From a virus: DNA of 25,405 nucleotides. Below are positions 7,664-13,509 of this stretch, in pieces. A model generated the notes under the pieces. That model saw only the letters and a program-made list of their open reading frames with translations. It did not search any database and was not told the origin of the DNA. Position 1 is the first letter of the stretch, and every line of letters starts with the position of its first letter. The translations under genes were made by a program, and so were the position numbers. The DNA lies in IMG/VR virus record IMGVR_UViG_3300027668_001658, positions 1 through 25,405 of that record; one strand, 5' to 3'.

Positions 7664-7882
7664 TCAATCTTTGCTTTTCCACATATCTTTTACATCCATA
7701 ACGCCCATCAACTCCTCAGCAACTTCATCGCAAACTTTGCAGAAACGAACCTCACAACCATCTTCATCTTCACCATAAGATAACTCAAGATCATGTGCAT
7801 CGCAATATTCGGCATCATCTTTAGTCCAAGGGCAATCAGGTAGGGATTCGTCACAATCCCCCCTGTCCAGCATCGTACTCAA
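7664..7882 (-). CDS. Acidic Cys-containing hypothetical protein (TTG start)
   Basis: 72 residues, rich in Asp/Glu, with cysteines at CDESLPDC, YCDAHD, and FCKVCDE. The arrangement could be a small zinc knuckle. Strong acidity raises the possibility of a DNA mimic, but this is speculation. The TTG at 7882 is chosen because AGGGG stands about 9 bases before it and it overlaps the upstream stop as TTGA; the next ATG (7873) lies too far from that site. Confidence 0.65.
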   Translation of the reverse strand: MSTMLDRGDCDESLPDCPWTKDDAEYCDAHDLELSYGEDEDGCEVRFCKVCDEVAEELMGVMDVKDMWKSKD

Positions 7883-8136
7883 TGTAAATCACCCCTTACT
7901 GAAACATCCGCTTTTTTGGAGGTGTGAACCGTTTTCCAGCTTTTTACCATTGATTCCATAATCTCAACAAACTCATTGAAGCTATATTTTTTAGTATCAT
8001 TGTCTACACCGCTATGCTGTTGAGCCTTAATGGTAATAATTACAGACTCCATAATATCAACGCCTCCAGAACGGTATTGCTCTTCCATCATTCTGGGAAG
8101 CTCACTGTCAAAAAACTTATCAATAGAGTTACTCAT
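7879..8136 (-). CDS. Small hypothetical protein
   Basis: 85-residue protein starting MSNSIDKFFDSELPRMMEEQYRS. It looks largely helical, with many Met and Lys/Glu residues and a Val-rich basic C-terminus (KKADVSVRGDLH). No family is recognised. AAAGGG stands 8 bases before the ATG. It overlaps the XRE regulator gene upstream by 8 bases and the acidic protein gene downstream by 4 bases, so the three are probably translated from one message. Confidence 0.7.
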   Translation of the reverse strand: MSNSIDKFFDSELPRMMEEQYRSGGVDIMESVIITIKAQQHSGVDNDTKKYSFNEFVEIMESMVKSWKTVHTSKKADVSVRGDLH

Positions 8137-8338
8137 GTGATGCGCCCTTTGAAGTTAAAAAAATTGTAACAAGCATTTCAATTCTTGAATTTATATCTTG
8201 GGTTCCATTCTCCATCCTAGATATTACAGATCGGTTTGGTTCGCCTTTGGTGTAATATCCCAAGTAAGCGGCTAATTCTGATTGAGTTGCTCCGCTAGAT
8301 ATTCTCATAGCTTTTAATGTTTTTCCATCAAGTCTCAT
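8129..8338 (-). CDS. XRE/Cro-type helix-turn-helix regulator
   Basis: 69-residue DNA-binding protein from the ATG at 8338; AAGG 9 bases upstream favours it over the ATG at 8347, which immediately abuts that site. A HTH_3 domain covers most of the chain: LKAMRISSGATQSELAAYLGY, then SVISRMENGTQDI as recognition helix and following turn. It is of the size of single-domain Cro or antitoxin-like regulators, without a dimerisation extension. It lies within the early minus-strand operon, so it may tune that operon; candidate targets are the twin 19-bp motifs at 6356 and 9997. Confidence 0.85.
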   Translation of the reverse strand: MRLDGKTLKAMRISSGATQSELAAYLGYYTKGEPNRSVISRMENGTQDINSRIEMLVTIFLTSKGASHE

Positions 8339-8525
8339 TTCTTGCATCCTTACCAGCTTTTGCTGGCTCTCTGTTTTCTAACATGAATTTTCTATATGGG
8401 CGCATCTTTACATCAACGCAGGTATCACAAACAATAACTTGGAATGTTGTTTGGTCGCACTCCATCCAAGCCTCACCTCTATCGCAAACGTGGCGAGATA
8501 ACATATCATCAGTATATTTCATCAT
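8328..8525 (-). CDS. Small Cys-rich hypothetical protein
   Basis: 65 residues beginning MMKYTDDMLSRHVCDRGEAW. Cysteines at VCDRG, MECDQ and IVCDTC (four in total) could bind zinc in a small ribbon, with a basic C-terminal tail (KFMLENREPAKAGKDARNET). No family is recognised. It overlaps the upstream gene by 17 bases and the downstream regulator gene slightly, as in the rest of the operon. Confidence 0.65.
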   Translation of the reverse strand: MMKYTDDMLSRHVCDRGEAWMECDQTTFQVIVCDTCVDVKMRPYRKFMLENREPAKAGKDARNET

Positions 8526-8706
8526 CTAGCTCGTCCAATTTAATGCCTAGAGATTGCTCTCTAATGGCAGAAGATAAGGCATCTTGAACACTTGAAAGCT
8601 CGTCAATCCAACCAGACTTACTTCTCTGCTCTACTTTTCTAGTCACAACCGCTTCCAGCAAAAGATACACTTGCTGTTTTGTAAGCGGCACATTTAAAAC
8701 GTCCAT
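8509..8706 (-). CDS. Small hypothetical helical protein
   Basis: 65-residue protein starting MDVLNVPLTKQQVYLLLEAV. Predicted by eye as two or three helices with an acidic end (LDELDDEIY). Family unknown. GAGGG stands about 8 bases before the ATG, inside the end of the upstream 50-codon gene. The Gln/Leu/Val-rich first helix and Lys/Arg-rich loop (TRKVEQRSKSG) are the only notable features. Confidence 0.68.
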   Translation of the reverse strand: MDVLNVPLTKQQVYLLLEAVVTRKVEQRSKSGWIDELSSVQDALSSAIREQSLGIKLDELDDEIY

Positions 8707-8707
8707 T

Positions 8708-8860
8708 TTAAGAACCCTCTATAATCTTGTTTAACTGGTCAAGGTCGCCATCATCTAATATTGATTGCAAAGCAAGCATAGGAACATCCATCAGGCATTG
8801 GCCATACTTAATTTCTAGCTCGTCAAGAAACTGGCTTATATCAGAAATGTTATTTTTCAT
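8708..8860 (-). CDS. 50-residue hypothetical protein
   Basis: An open frame of 50 codons from the ATG at 8860 to the TAA at 8708-8710, starting MKNNISDISQFLDELEIKYG and ending DLDQLNKIIEGS. It is acidic and helical. It overlaps the end of the upstream gene by 11 bases and ends one base before the next ATG, filling exactly the gap between them. This strict tiling is strong circumstantial support for a real gene although it is short. Function unknown. Confidence 0.7.
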   Translation of the reverse strand: MKNNISDISQFLDELEIKYGQCLMDVPMLALQSILDDGDLDQLNKIIEGS

Positions 8861-9068
8861 CAGCACATTCAGAGTCGTACCATTGCCAGACTCTCTCCTT
8901 GCAGTTTTCCCAAGCCGTTCCGAATAATCTGGCCAGCCTTACGTTAGCTTCGTCATGACCATACTCGTCAACAAACTCCTCATAATTATGCTTTATGCAA
9001 CTCAAGGTCAGCATATCTGTTGCCTCTTTAGTCTCAAACATATCAAAATCAAATATTACTTTAACCAT
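8850..9068 (-). CDS. Small acidic hypothetical protein
   Basis: 72 residues starting MVKVIFDFDMFETKEATDML, with a conserved-looking FDFDMFETKE strand/turn followed by helices and a Trp/Cys-containing end (WQWYDSECADEK). The family is not recognised. A strong ribosome site (GAGGAG) sits just upstream. It is the first gene after the promoter at 9089-9117 and starts the cluster of small genes running down to the PP-loop gene. Confidence 0.72.
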   Translation of the reverse strand: MVKVIFDFDMFETKEATDMLTLSCIKHNYEEFVDEYGHDEANVRLARLFGTAWENCKERVWQWYDSECADEK

Positions 9069-9088
9069 AAATTTCTCCTCAGTTTTTT

Positions 9089-9117
9089 ATAGTAAACTTT
9101 TTTGGCCTAAATTGCAA
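9089..9117 (-). promoter_or_regulatory. sigma70-like promoter within early operon
   Basis: Minus strand TTGCAA (9117-9112), 17-base spacer, TACTAT (9094-9089), followed 21 bases later by the ATG at 9068. Good spacing and position, in the only sizeable gap between 9068 and 9129. Confidence 0.55.
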
Positions 9118-9128
9118 CCCATAACGTG

Positions 9129-9428
9129 CTAATTCCAGCGGTATGAATCTTTCAGTATTAAGACATTGCCAAGAATGCCTTGCTTAGACATATTGACGCC
9201 CTCTGGTTTTAGCATCGCTGTTGCGGCTAGGTTTGGAGTTAATACATTCCCATCCCTACCTCTGCCATCCTCGTTCATTAAAACTTGAGTCCCATTACGC
9301 AATGTAATTAATTGCACATAGCCATCAACAAAATCTTGAGCTTCTTTTAGCGGCACTTTATGCGCGGATATAACAATAATGTTATCGCTGTCATCGTTAA
9401 TTATTTTAAAGGGGTTTTTACTAGACAT
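9129..9428 (-). CDS. DUF3846-like protein
   Basis: 99 residues from the ATG at 9428 (MSSKNPFKIIN). The upstream extension to 9530 is rejected because it would run 110 bases into the previous gene, and GGAG stands about 10 bases before 9428. The order LKEAQDFVDGYVQLITLRNG, then VLMNEDGRG, then TPNLAA and ILGNVLIL matches the DUF3846 pattern (a G-Y-hydrophobic strand, a NE-x-G loop, a PN-x-A turn and a G-x-hydrophobic strand). Function of that family is unknown; it is common in phages and plasmids. It overlaps its upstream neighbour by 8 bases. Confidence 0.75.
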   Translation of the reverse strand: MSSKNPFKIINDDSDNIIVISAHKVPLKEAQDFVDGYVQLITLRNGTQVLMNEDGRGRDGNVLTPNLAATAMLKPEGVNMSKQGILGNVLILKDSYRWN

Positions 9429-9753
9429 TTTTAGGGTTCTCCACATTTCTATCAATGACGTTAGCAAGGTCATCAAAATAAATCTCGTGCAAAACGGTAA
9501 TGCAGTTTCCATTCGTCTCAATGAACTCAATCATATAAAGATCATCCCAGCCTAAAGTCACCTTCACTTGCCCAGCAAATAAGGCACCATCAACAGTAAA
9601 CTCAAGAAACCCTCTCCCTTCATCGCTATCGGAGGTTTTTCCCCAAGGATTTTGGAACGCCCAGCACATCATCATGTGGCTACCGCTATTTCCATGAGAA
9701 TCTTGCCCGCACTTTATCTGAGCTAAAATAGTATTCGCTACATAGTTTTCCAT
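9421..9753 (-). CDS. Hypothetical protein
   Basis: 110 residues from the ATG at 9753 (MENYVANTILAQIKCG), chosen because GGGG stands 7 bases before it and the upstream gene ends at 9755. The sequence is a beta-rich mixture with Gly/Asp/Trp (CWAFQNPWGKTSDSDEG, FTVDGALFAGQVKVTLGWDDLYMIEFIE), which suggests a compact beta-barrel or sandwich. Four Met/Cys residues cluster in the middle. No family is recognised. Confidence 0.68.
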   Translation of the reverse strand: MENYVANTILAQIKCGQDSHGNSGSHMMMCWAFQNPWGKTSDSDEGRGFLEFTVDGALFAGQVKVTLGWDDLYMIEFIETNGNCITVLHEIYFDDLANVIDRNVENPKNV

Positions 9754-9754
9754 C

Positions 9755-9958
9755 TTACTTCCCCTCGTAGGCATTGCGCCCATCTTCGTATAAGTTAATA
9801 ATAAACTTTGCTTCAGCGGTTATACCGTGATGCCTCTTTAGGGCGCTCTTGTACGCTTTTTGTAAAGCCGCTTTATCTAAGAATTTCGCGCCAATAGCAA
9901 CTTGGTTCATTCCATGCATCTGGCGAGTAGCGTTTAAAGTTCTAAAATAATTTTGCAT
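9755..9958 (-). CDS. Small basic hypothetical protein
   Basis: 67 residues from the ATG at 9958 (MQNYFRTLNATRQMHGMNQ), preferred over a GTG at 9967 because AAGG stands 8 bases before the ATG. The middle (LDKAALQKAYKSALKRHHG) is a basic helix that loosely resembles a J-domain helix, but the HPD signature is missing, so I do not call it DnaJ. It is the first gene after the promoter at 10001-10029. Confidence 0.68.
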   Translation of the reverse strand: MQNYFRTLNATRQMHGMNQVAIGAKFLDKAALQKAYKSALKRHHGITAEAKFIINLYEDGRNAYEGK

Positions 9959-9996
9959 TTTTAACACCTTTTATAAGTTAGTTTTTGCTTTACTAA

Positions 9997-10015
9997 GTTT
10001 AGTATACTATACAAT
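9997..10015. promoter_or_regulatory. Operator-like 19-bp motif, copy 2
   Basis: GTTTAGTATACTATACAAT: second copy of the element at 6356-6374 with the same GTAT-N3-ATAC core, again over the -10 of a minus-strand promoter. Confidence 0.5.
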
Positions 10016-10029
10016 CAATGCAAATAAAA
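10001..10029 (-). promoter_or_regulatory. Candidate promoter for genes from 9958 downward
   Basis: Minus strand TTTTAT (10029-10024, weak), 17-base spacer, TATACT (10006-10001). The -10 lies in the shared operator-like motif. A weak -35 suggests dependence on an activator, but this is inference. Confidence 0.45.
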
Positions 10030-10049
10030 GCCCATTTCGTGCATTTTGT

Positions 10050-10346
10050 TTATTTATTTTCGTAAAGGGATTGAGCTAATTCTTGCCCGAATGTCTCTGA
10101 TCTAAAGTATCGTGCGAAGAATTTAAATTCGTTTCCAAATTTTACATGGAGTTGTGAGTGATGAAAGAAGCATAGCGGGATAGCGTTTCTATCGTCGGCT
10201 CTCATCCCCATGCCGCGCCCACCGACCCAAGGCTTCATTAGATGGTGCGCTTGGGTATGTCCATTGCATGAAACGTCTTTGACACAGCATTCAAGATCAG
10301 CAACAAACTCAAGGTGCCTTCTATCCTTAACTCTATTTTTTTTCAT
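10050..10346 (-). CDS. DUF968/Ref-like HNH nuclease
   Basis: 98-residue protein with the HNH-type zinc-finger nuclease pattern of DUF968: a Cys pair (Cys20/21 and Cys27), AHHL with His34/His35, a Gly/Arg-rich loop (GGRGMGMRADD), IPLC (Cys59), FFHH (62-63) and QLH (His67). The family includes phage P1 Ref and relatives that nick or cut DNA at recombination intermediates. Nuclease activity itself is inferred. It overlaps the cytidylyltransferase gene by 14 bases and sits beside the SSB/ERF/exonuclease set, consistent with a recombination role. Confidence 0.82.
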   Translation of the reverse strand: MKKNRVKDRRHLEFVADLECCVKDVSCNGHTQAHHLMKPWVGGRGMGMRADDRNAIPLCFFHHSQLHVKFGNEFKFFARYFRSETFGQELAQSLYENK

Positions 10347-10752
10347 TTTTTATAACTCTTCTTCTTAAATCTCTGGTTGAAAACCTATGATTTCTATTAT
10401 TAAAGTATAAATCTACATTTAAAGTGTCACACAAATCTCTGCCAGTAAAATCTTTATCCTTGTACTCAACGCCTAATATTCTTACATCAATTTTGTACAT
10501 TGTTAAAATATCAATTAAATCTTGTTCTGTTGCGTAAACCAGAATTTCATCAACATATTTTATTGCAGATAGCTGAGAATATCGCTCCACTATAGTCTGT
10601 ATAGGGATATTCTTTTTTGACCTATCTAGGCTTGGGTCTATTTGCAAGCCGCAGATTAAATAATCACATTGATCTTTAGCTTCTCTTAACATAGCAATAT
10701 GACCAGCATGAAGAAGATCAAATGCACTAGCTGTAAATCCTACTATAGCCAT
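10333..10752 (-). CDS. Cytidylyltransferase-like nucleotidyltransferase
   Basis: 139-residue enzyme of the HIGH-motif nucleotidyltransferase fold. FDLLHAGH (11-18) is the catalytic HxGH, and HRFSTRDLRRRV near 122-133 matches the second motif (R-x-S-T/S-x-x-R). The length and motif set match glycerol-3-phosphate or related CDP-linkage cytidylyltransferases, which form CDP-activated small molecules from CTP and a phosphorylated substrate. Substrate is not readable here. An AGAGGT site precedes the ATG. In a phage it may supply an activated precursor for capsule or DNA decoration, or rework host envelope metabolism; none of this is shown. Confidence 0.85.
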   Translation of the reverse strand: MAIVGFTASAFDLLHAGHIAMLREAKDQCDYLICGLQIDPSLDRSKKNIPIQTIVERYSQLSAIKYVDEILVYATEQDLIDILTMYKIDVRILGVEYKDKDFTGRDLCDTLNVDLYFNNRNHRFSTRDLRRRVIKNEKK

Positions 10753-10767
10753 TTTTACCTCTTATTA

Positions 10768-10796
10768 AACCGCGCCCACCATAGATAGGCGCGGTT
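10768..10796 (-). other. 9-bp perfect GC-rich hairpin between SSB and transferase genes
   Basis: AACCGCGCC (10768-10776) and GGCGCGGTT (10788-10796) pair perfectly around an 11-base loop. No T-run follows on the minus strand, so it is more likely an attenuator, RNA-stability or processing element than a full terminator. The SSB gene lies upstream and the cytidylyltransferase downstream. Confidence 0.6.
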
Positions 10797-10807
10797 CTAA
10801 TTCTACT

Positions 10808-11224
10808 TTAGAAAGGAATGTCGTCTTTGTCAAAGCTATTTGTCTGAGGCTGTTGGTTGGCTGATTGCTGGTTGCTAGAACCAAAATGCTGACTGCCCCC
10901 ATCATTGACACTCATAGATATGCCTAGGTAGTTCTGTCCAGATGCCGCAACATTATTCCAAGCCCCAAATTTATAACCCTGTCCATCAATAGTAACTTTC
11001 CCACTAACATCTGGAGATTTTGGGTTCTGCTTTTTTTCTGGAGGGTTGTAATAAACTCTACCAGCGGATACGGCAAGCTCATAAATCTCTTCACCCTTCT
11101 GTGACTGCGCTTTTAAAAGAGAGCAGTATCTAGTGGCACCATTAACGGTAATCGTACCTTTACTCATTATCTGGCAATTTCCATCAACAAAAAACGCGCC
11201 TTTTAACTCTTCGTTATCACTCAT
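10808..11224 (-). CDS. Single-stranded DNA-binding (SSB-like) protein
   Basis: 138-residue protein with an OB-like beta-rich core (GAFFVDGNCQIMSKGTITV, later YKFGAWNNVAASGQNYLGISM), a Gln/Asn/Ser-rich linker (about 113-130) and the acidic tip DKDDIPF, the hallmark of bacterial and phage SSB C-termini that recruit partner enzymes. It lies next to ERF and exonuclease genes, as SSBs often do in phage recombination modules. Its core also resembles DUF736-like proteins, so the exact family is open, but the tip is strong evidence. The start overlaps the upstream stop by 4 bases (ATGA). Confidence 0.8.
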   Translation of the reverse strand: MSDNEELKGAFFVDGNCQIMSKGTITVNGATRYCSLLKAQSQKGEEIYELAVSAGRVYYNPPEKKQNPKSPDVSGKVTIDGQGYKFGAWNNVAASGQNYLGISMSVNDGGSQHFGSSNQQSANQQPQTNSFDKDDIPF

Positions 11225-11505
11225 AATATAGCCTCATTGTTAGTTACTAACCTGTATTGATAACCTCTAGCTGGAATGCCAGTGTTTGAAGGTATCTTTT
11301 CTTTAAATAAAACTTCACCTGAAAGTGGCAAGTCGTATTTCTTTCTTTTGTCATAATGCCTCAGCGCCCTAATTCCTGCGCTAATTGTTGGCTCACCATA
11401 GTAACAATCATATCTATGGTTAATTGCTTCTTGCAAACCCCAGAACGTCCAAGGGCGTCCATCTGACATTAACTCTGCTATTGCGTCTATAAGACCTTTT
11501 TTCAT
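11221..11505 (-). CDS. Winged-helix-like small protein
   Basis: 94 residues from the ATG at 11505 (MKKGLIDAIAELMSDGRPWTF), which lies 6 bases after GAGG; ATGs at 11517 and 11508 are alternatives, the first overlapping the ERF stop. The pattern helix, DGRPWTFWGLQEAI, helix, TISAGIRALRHYDK, then beta wing (PLSGEVLFKEKI, GYQYRL) suggests a winged helix. No DNA-binding proof. Coupled to ERF and SSB, so it may act in recombination or replication control. Confidence 0.6.
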   Translation of the reverse strand: MKKGLIDAIAELMSDGRPWTFWGLQEAINHRYDCYYGEPTISAGIRALRHYDKRKKYDLPLSGEVLFKEKIPSNTGIPARGYQYRLVTNNEAIL

Positions 11506-11513
11506 CATGCACC

Positions 11514-12200
11514 TCATTTCTCATATAGTTTAATTAGCTGGCCAAAGCTGGTTTTAATGGCGCTTCCATCGGGACTGTTACTCAGTGCCGTTTTAATATA
11601 CCCCTGTGTTTCCGAGTTATATATATTTTGACAAGCCTCTGATTCTGGATTGGCTAAATGCTTTCTGCACTGTCCAAGAAATTCACTCTCTCCAGTACAC
11701 GCCTCTATCAAAGTTCCTTGCAACATAATTTTGTACAAGGCGTTTGTATCCGTTGTCGGTACGCTGACACTTTCCTTTTTAATAGCTTTTGGTGCGGCAT
11801 AAACCTTGTCTGTTTTCTTGCGGTCAATCATAGCGGTTTCAGCATCATCATCTTTCTGGTGTCCAATTCCGCAAGCCATAGAAAGGCTATATCTTTTTGC
11901 GTAGGTAAGGGCAGAGCCAAATCCTTGGGGGTCGCGCTTATCTGCTGGAACGGTAAACTGTCCAGTGCGTAGCTCACCACCATGTCCATAGAATACAGTC
12001 TCAACACAAACCCCAATATCAGAAGGGTGGCATATCTGCTGGAACATAACACCATTGTCATTTAATGGCGGTTTAACAGTAGTTATCACTTCTTCAAGGG
12101 TAGCGTAGTCACTTTTAAAATAAGGGTTCTTGCCATCTTTGCTGGCGTGGGTTATTGCTTTTTGCGCCTCTATGAGAGCGGCTATCAATTTATCGTTCAT
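11514..12200 (-). CDS. erf: ERF-family single-strand annealing protein
   Basis: 228-residue protein of the ERF superfamily. The N-terminal half carries the family's signature: KNPYFKSDYATLEEVI, NDNGVMFQQI, PQGFGSALTYAKRYSLSMACGI and DDDAE. ERF proteins form rings that anneal complementary single strands, promoting phage recombination and circularisation. The C-terminal part (from ~130) is Lys/Ser/Thr-rich and unconserved-looking, with several Cys. It overlaps the downstream winged-helix gene by 4 bases and precedes SSB; upstream lies the exonuclease. This is a textbook annealing set. Confidence 0.9.
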   Translation of the reverse strand: MNDKLIAALIEAQKAITHASKDGKNPYFKSDYATLEEVITTVKPPLNDNGVMFQQICHPSDIGVCVETVFYGHGGELRTGQFTVPADKRDPQGFGSALTYAKRYSLSMACGIGHQKDDDAETAMIDRKKTDKVYAAPKAIKKESVSVPTTDTNALYKIMLQGTLIEACTGESEFLGQCRKHLANPESEACQNIYNSETQGYIKTALSNSPDGSAIKTSFGQLIKLYEK

Positions 12201-12393
12201 TATTTAAATCCTTTATTTTTTGAGTTAAAACTTCGTTTTTTATGGCCAATATAATTTTTCTCTCAACGGTAGATCTCGCGTTTATTTCGCTTTTAGAATA
12301 AAACCCTGAATCGTCACCTTTAATTTCTAAATCCATTAGCTGTATAGATTGTCTAATCACCTCTACTTCTTGTTCTGTAAAATAAAATTTCAT
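12190..12393 (-). CDS. Small hypothetical protein
   Basis: 67-residue helical, charged protein (MKFYFTEQEVEVIRQSIQLM...KIKDLNNER), not recognised. It sits between exonuclease and ERF genes with a 10-base overlap into ERF, and GGAG stands 10 bases before its ATG. Phage recombination operons often carry such accessory proteins, but no specific role can be assigned. Confidence 0.68.
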   Translation of the reverse strand: MKFYFTEQEVEVIRQSIQLMDLEIKGDDSGFYSKSEINARSTVERKIILAIKNEVLTQKIKDLNNER

Positions 12394-12396
12394 TCT

Positions 12397-13173
12397 TTAA
12401 ATTCTCCATAGTTTTCTAGCGGCAACTCTTTCTCCATCAGACCAGCGCCAATCATCAAGGTCAGGAATCATTAAACTGGCTACCTCCTCAATGCTGTCCG
12501 AGTAACTTAGCAGTCGCATCATATTTGTAGCGGCCTGTCTTACAACAACCATATGAGCATCAACATTCTCAACAGGCATCACAACTACCTTAGAAGCCGT
12601 CTTGGTAGCATGTACATAGTCAACAATAGGGATGCAGTTCTCAGCGGTGGCGTAAATAGAAAGCTGTCTACAGGTTGCCGTAGGCACTTTAGTAGGTAAG
12701 CGACCAACTGTTTTTATATCTCGCACAACTCCGTCATATAGAAGATCAAGGTATCCAATAATAGGAATTGGCAACTCTTCAAATTCTAGTTTTATTTTCT
12801 TCTGAGAGGCTAGGGGTTTACCTAGAGATCTAAAGTGTGGAATTGCAGGGGTAAGGTAACGAGAAAGGTTATCTCTCTCAGATTCGGCTCTGGTGCTGTT
12901 AACTGGTATTCTATCGCTAATAGCGCCTTTATGCTCTTCGTCAAAATAATTTTGCGCCCAAGCTATTATTTGAGCATCACTTACATCAGGCTCCTCTATA
13001 GAGATGGTTAACGCTTTATCTACAGCGGTGCCTCTCCACATAGCAGGAATGCCAAACCTATCTCTGAAGCCAGAGACATGGAGTATCCACCGTTGGGGGT
13101 TGGTTATAAATTCGTTTATTGAGCTTGCGCTCAAGTGTCCTACATTGTGTTTTTCAAATGGGTTATTGCTCAT
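12397..13173 (-). CDS. PD-(D/E)XK exonuclease (Cas4/RecB-like)
   Basis: 258 residues with the nuclease core: LSASSINEF helix (14-22), a W-R-G-x3-D element (46-52), GYLDLLYDG with Asp143, VVRDIKTVG with Asp152-x-Lys154, and a QLSIYA helix that supplies the late Gln-Y motif (QxxxY). This is the order in PD-(D/E)XK RecB/Cas4-type and phage exonucleases. Its single Cys does not show the Cas4 Fe-S cluster. As the promoter-proximal gene of the minus operon, it pairs with ERF and SSB as an alternative to lambda Exo/Bet. Confidence 0.85.
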   Translation of the reverse strand: MSNNPFEKHNVGHLSASSINEFITNPQRWILHVSGFRDRFGIPAMWRGTAVDKALTISIEEPDVSDAQIIAWAQNYFDEEHKGAISDRIPVNSTRAESERDNLSRYLTPAIPHFRSLGKPLASQKKIKLEFEELPIPIIGYLDLLYDGVVRDIKTVGRLPTKVPTATCRQLSIYATAENCIPIVDYVHATKTASKVVVMPVENVDAHMVVVRQAATNMMRLLSYSDSIEEVASLMIPDLDDWRWSDGERVAARKLWRI

Positions 13174-13205
13174 ACATCAGGCACCTTGTTTTTGTTTGTG
13201 GGCTA

Positions 13206-13234
13206 ATTATGGGACAAATTGGGTTGATATGCAA
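13206..13234 (-). promoter_or_regulatory. Early minus-strand promoter
   Basis: Minus strand TTGCAT (13234-13229), 17-base spacer, CATAAT (13211-13206), 33 bases before the exonuclease ATG; AAGGTG is the ribosome site. Its -35 abuts the plus-strand -35. Confidence 0.6.
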
Positions 13235-13252
13235 GCCGTTTCTTGATACCAT
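13224..13252 (+). promoter_or_regulatory. Early plus-strand promoter
   Basis: TTGATA (13224-13229), 17-base spacer, TACCAT (13247-13252), about 22 bases before the ATG of the Cro-like gene. Overlaps the minus-strand promoter, so RNA polymerase can serve only one at a time. Confidence 0.55.
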
Positions 13253-13273
13253 GCATTAACTAAAGGCGTTACT

Positions 13274-13480
13274 ATGAAACTATCAGCTTGGCTAAAAGAA
13301 AATAAAATGACTCAAAAGCAGTTTTTAGAAATTGCCGCTAATTCTCATTCTGCTAACTTTAGTTATCACGCTTTGGTAAAATGGTGTAGTGGACAAAGAA
13401 TCCCTAGACCAGAAGATATGAAAGTTATTCATAAAGCCACTGATGGAAATGTTTCTCCAAACGACTTTTATCTCTTGTAA
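13274..13480 (+). CDS. Cro-like helix-turn-helix regulator
   Basis: 68-residue single-domain protein (MKLSAWLKENKMTQKQFLEIA...). An HTH is visible from KMTQKQFLEIAANSH to ALVKWCSGQRIPRPEDM, the size and layout of Cro-type regulators. AAAGG lies 7 bases before the ATG. It is the first gene of the plus-strand replication unit and is transcribed from the divergent promoter pair, so it is well placed to control that pair, in the manner of lambda Cro. No CI-like partner was seen in this window. Confidence 0.82.
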   Translation: MKLSAWLKENKMTQKQFLEIAANSHSANFSYHALVKWCSGQRIPRPEDMKVIHKATDGNVSPNDFYLL

Positions 13481-13494
13481 TTCTCTAGCGCATA

Positions 13495-13507
13495 GCCCAT
13501 TATGGGC
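13495..13507. promoter_or_regulatory. Perfect 13-bp dyad just before replication gene
   Basis: GCCCAT-T-ATGGGC ends 2 bases before the ATG at 13510. It replaces any clear ribosome site, and a related ATTATGGG occurs at 13206-13213. It may be a protein binding site that regulates expression of the replication gene. Confidence 0.4.
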
Positions 13508-13509
13508 AG

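Noticed and set aside
9429-9530. 34-codon N-terminal extension of the DUF3846-like protein
   Set aside because: It lies almost wholly within the upstream gene in another frame, and a ribosome site precedes the ATG at 9428.
9755-9958. J-domain co-chaperone
   Set aside because: A helix resembles a J-domain helix, but the invariant HPD motif is absent.
11658-11972. 104-codon plus-strand frame within the ERF gene
   Set aside because: Antisense shadow of the conserved ERF domain.
13206-13480. Lysogeny switch with CI/integrase
   Set aside because: A divergent control region and a Cro-like gene are present, but no CI-length repressor or integrase was found, so a temperate lifestyle is not supported by this window.
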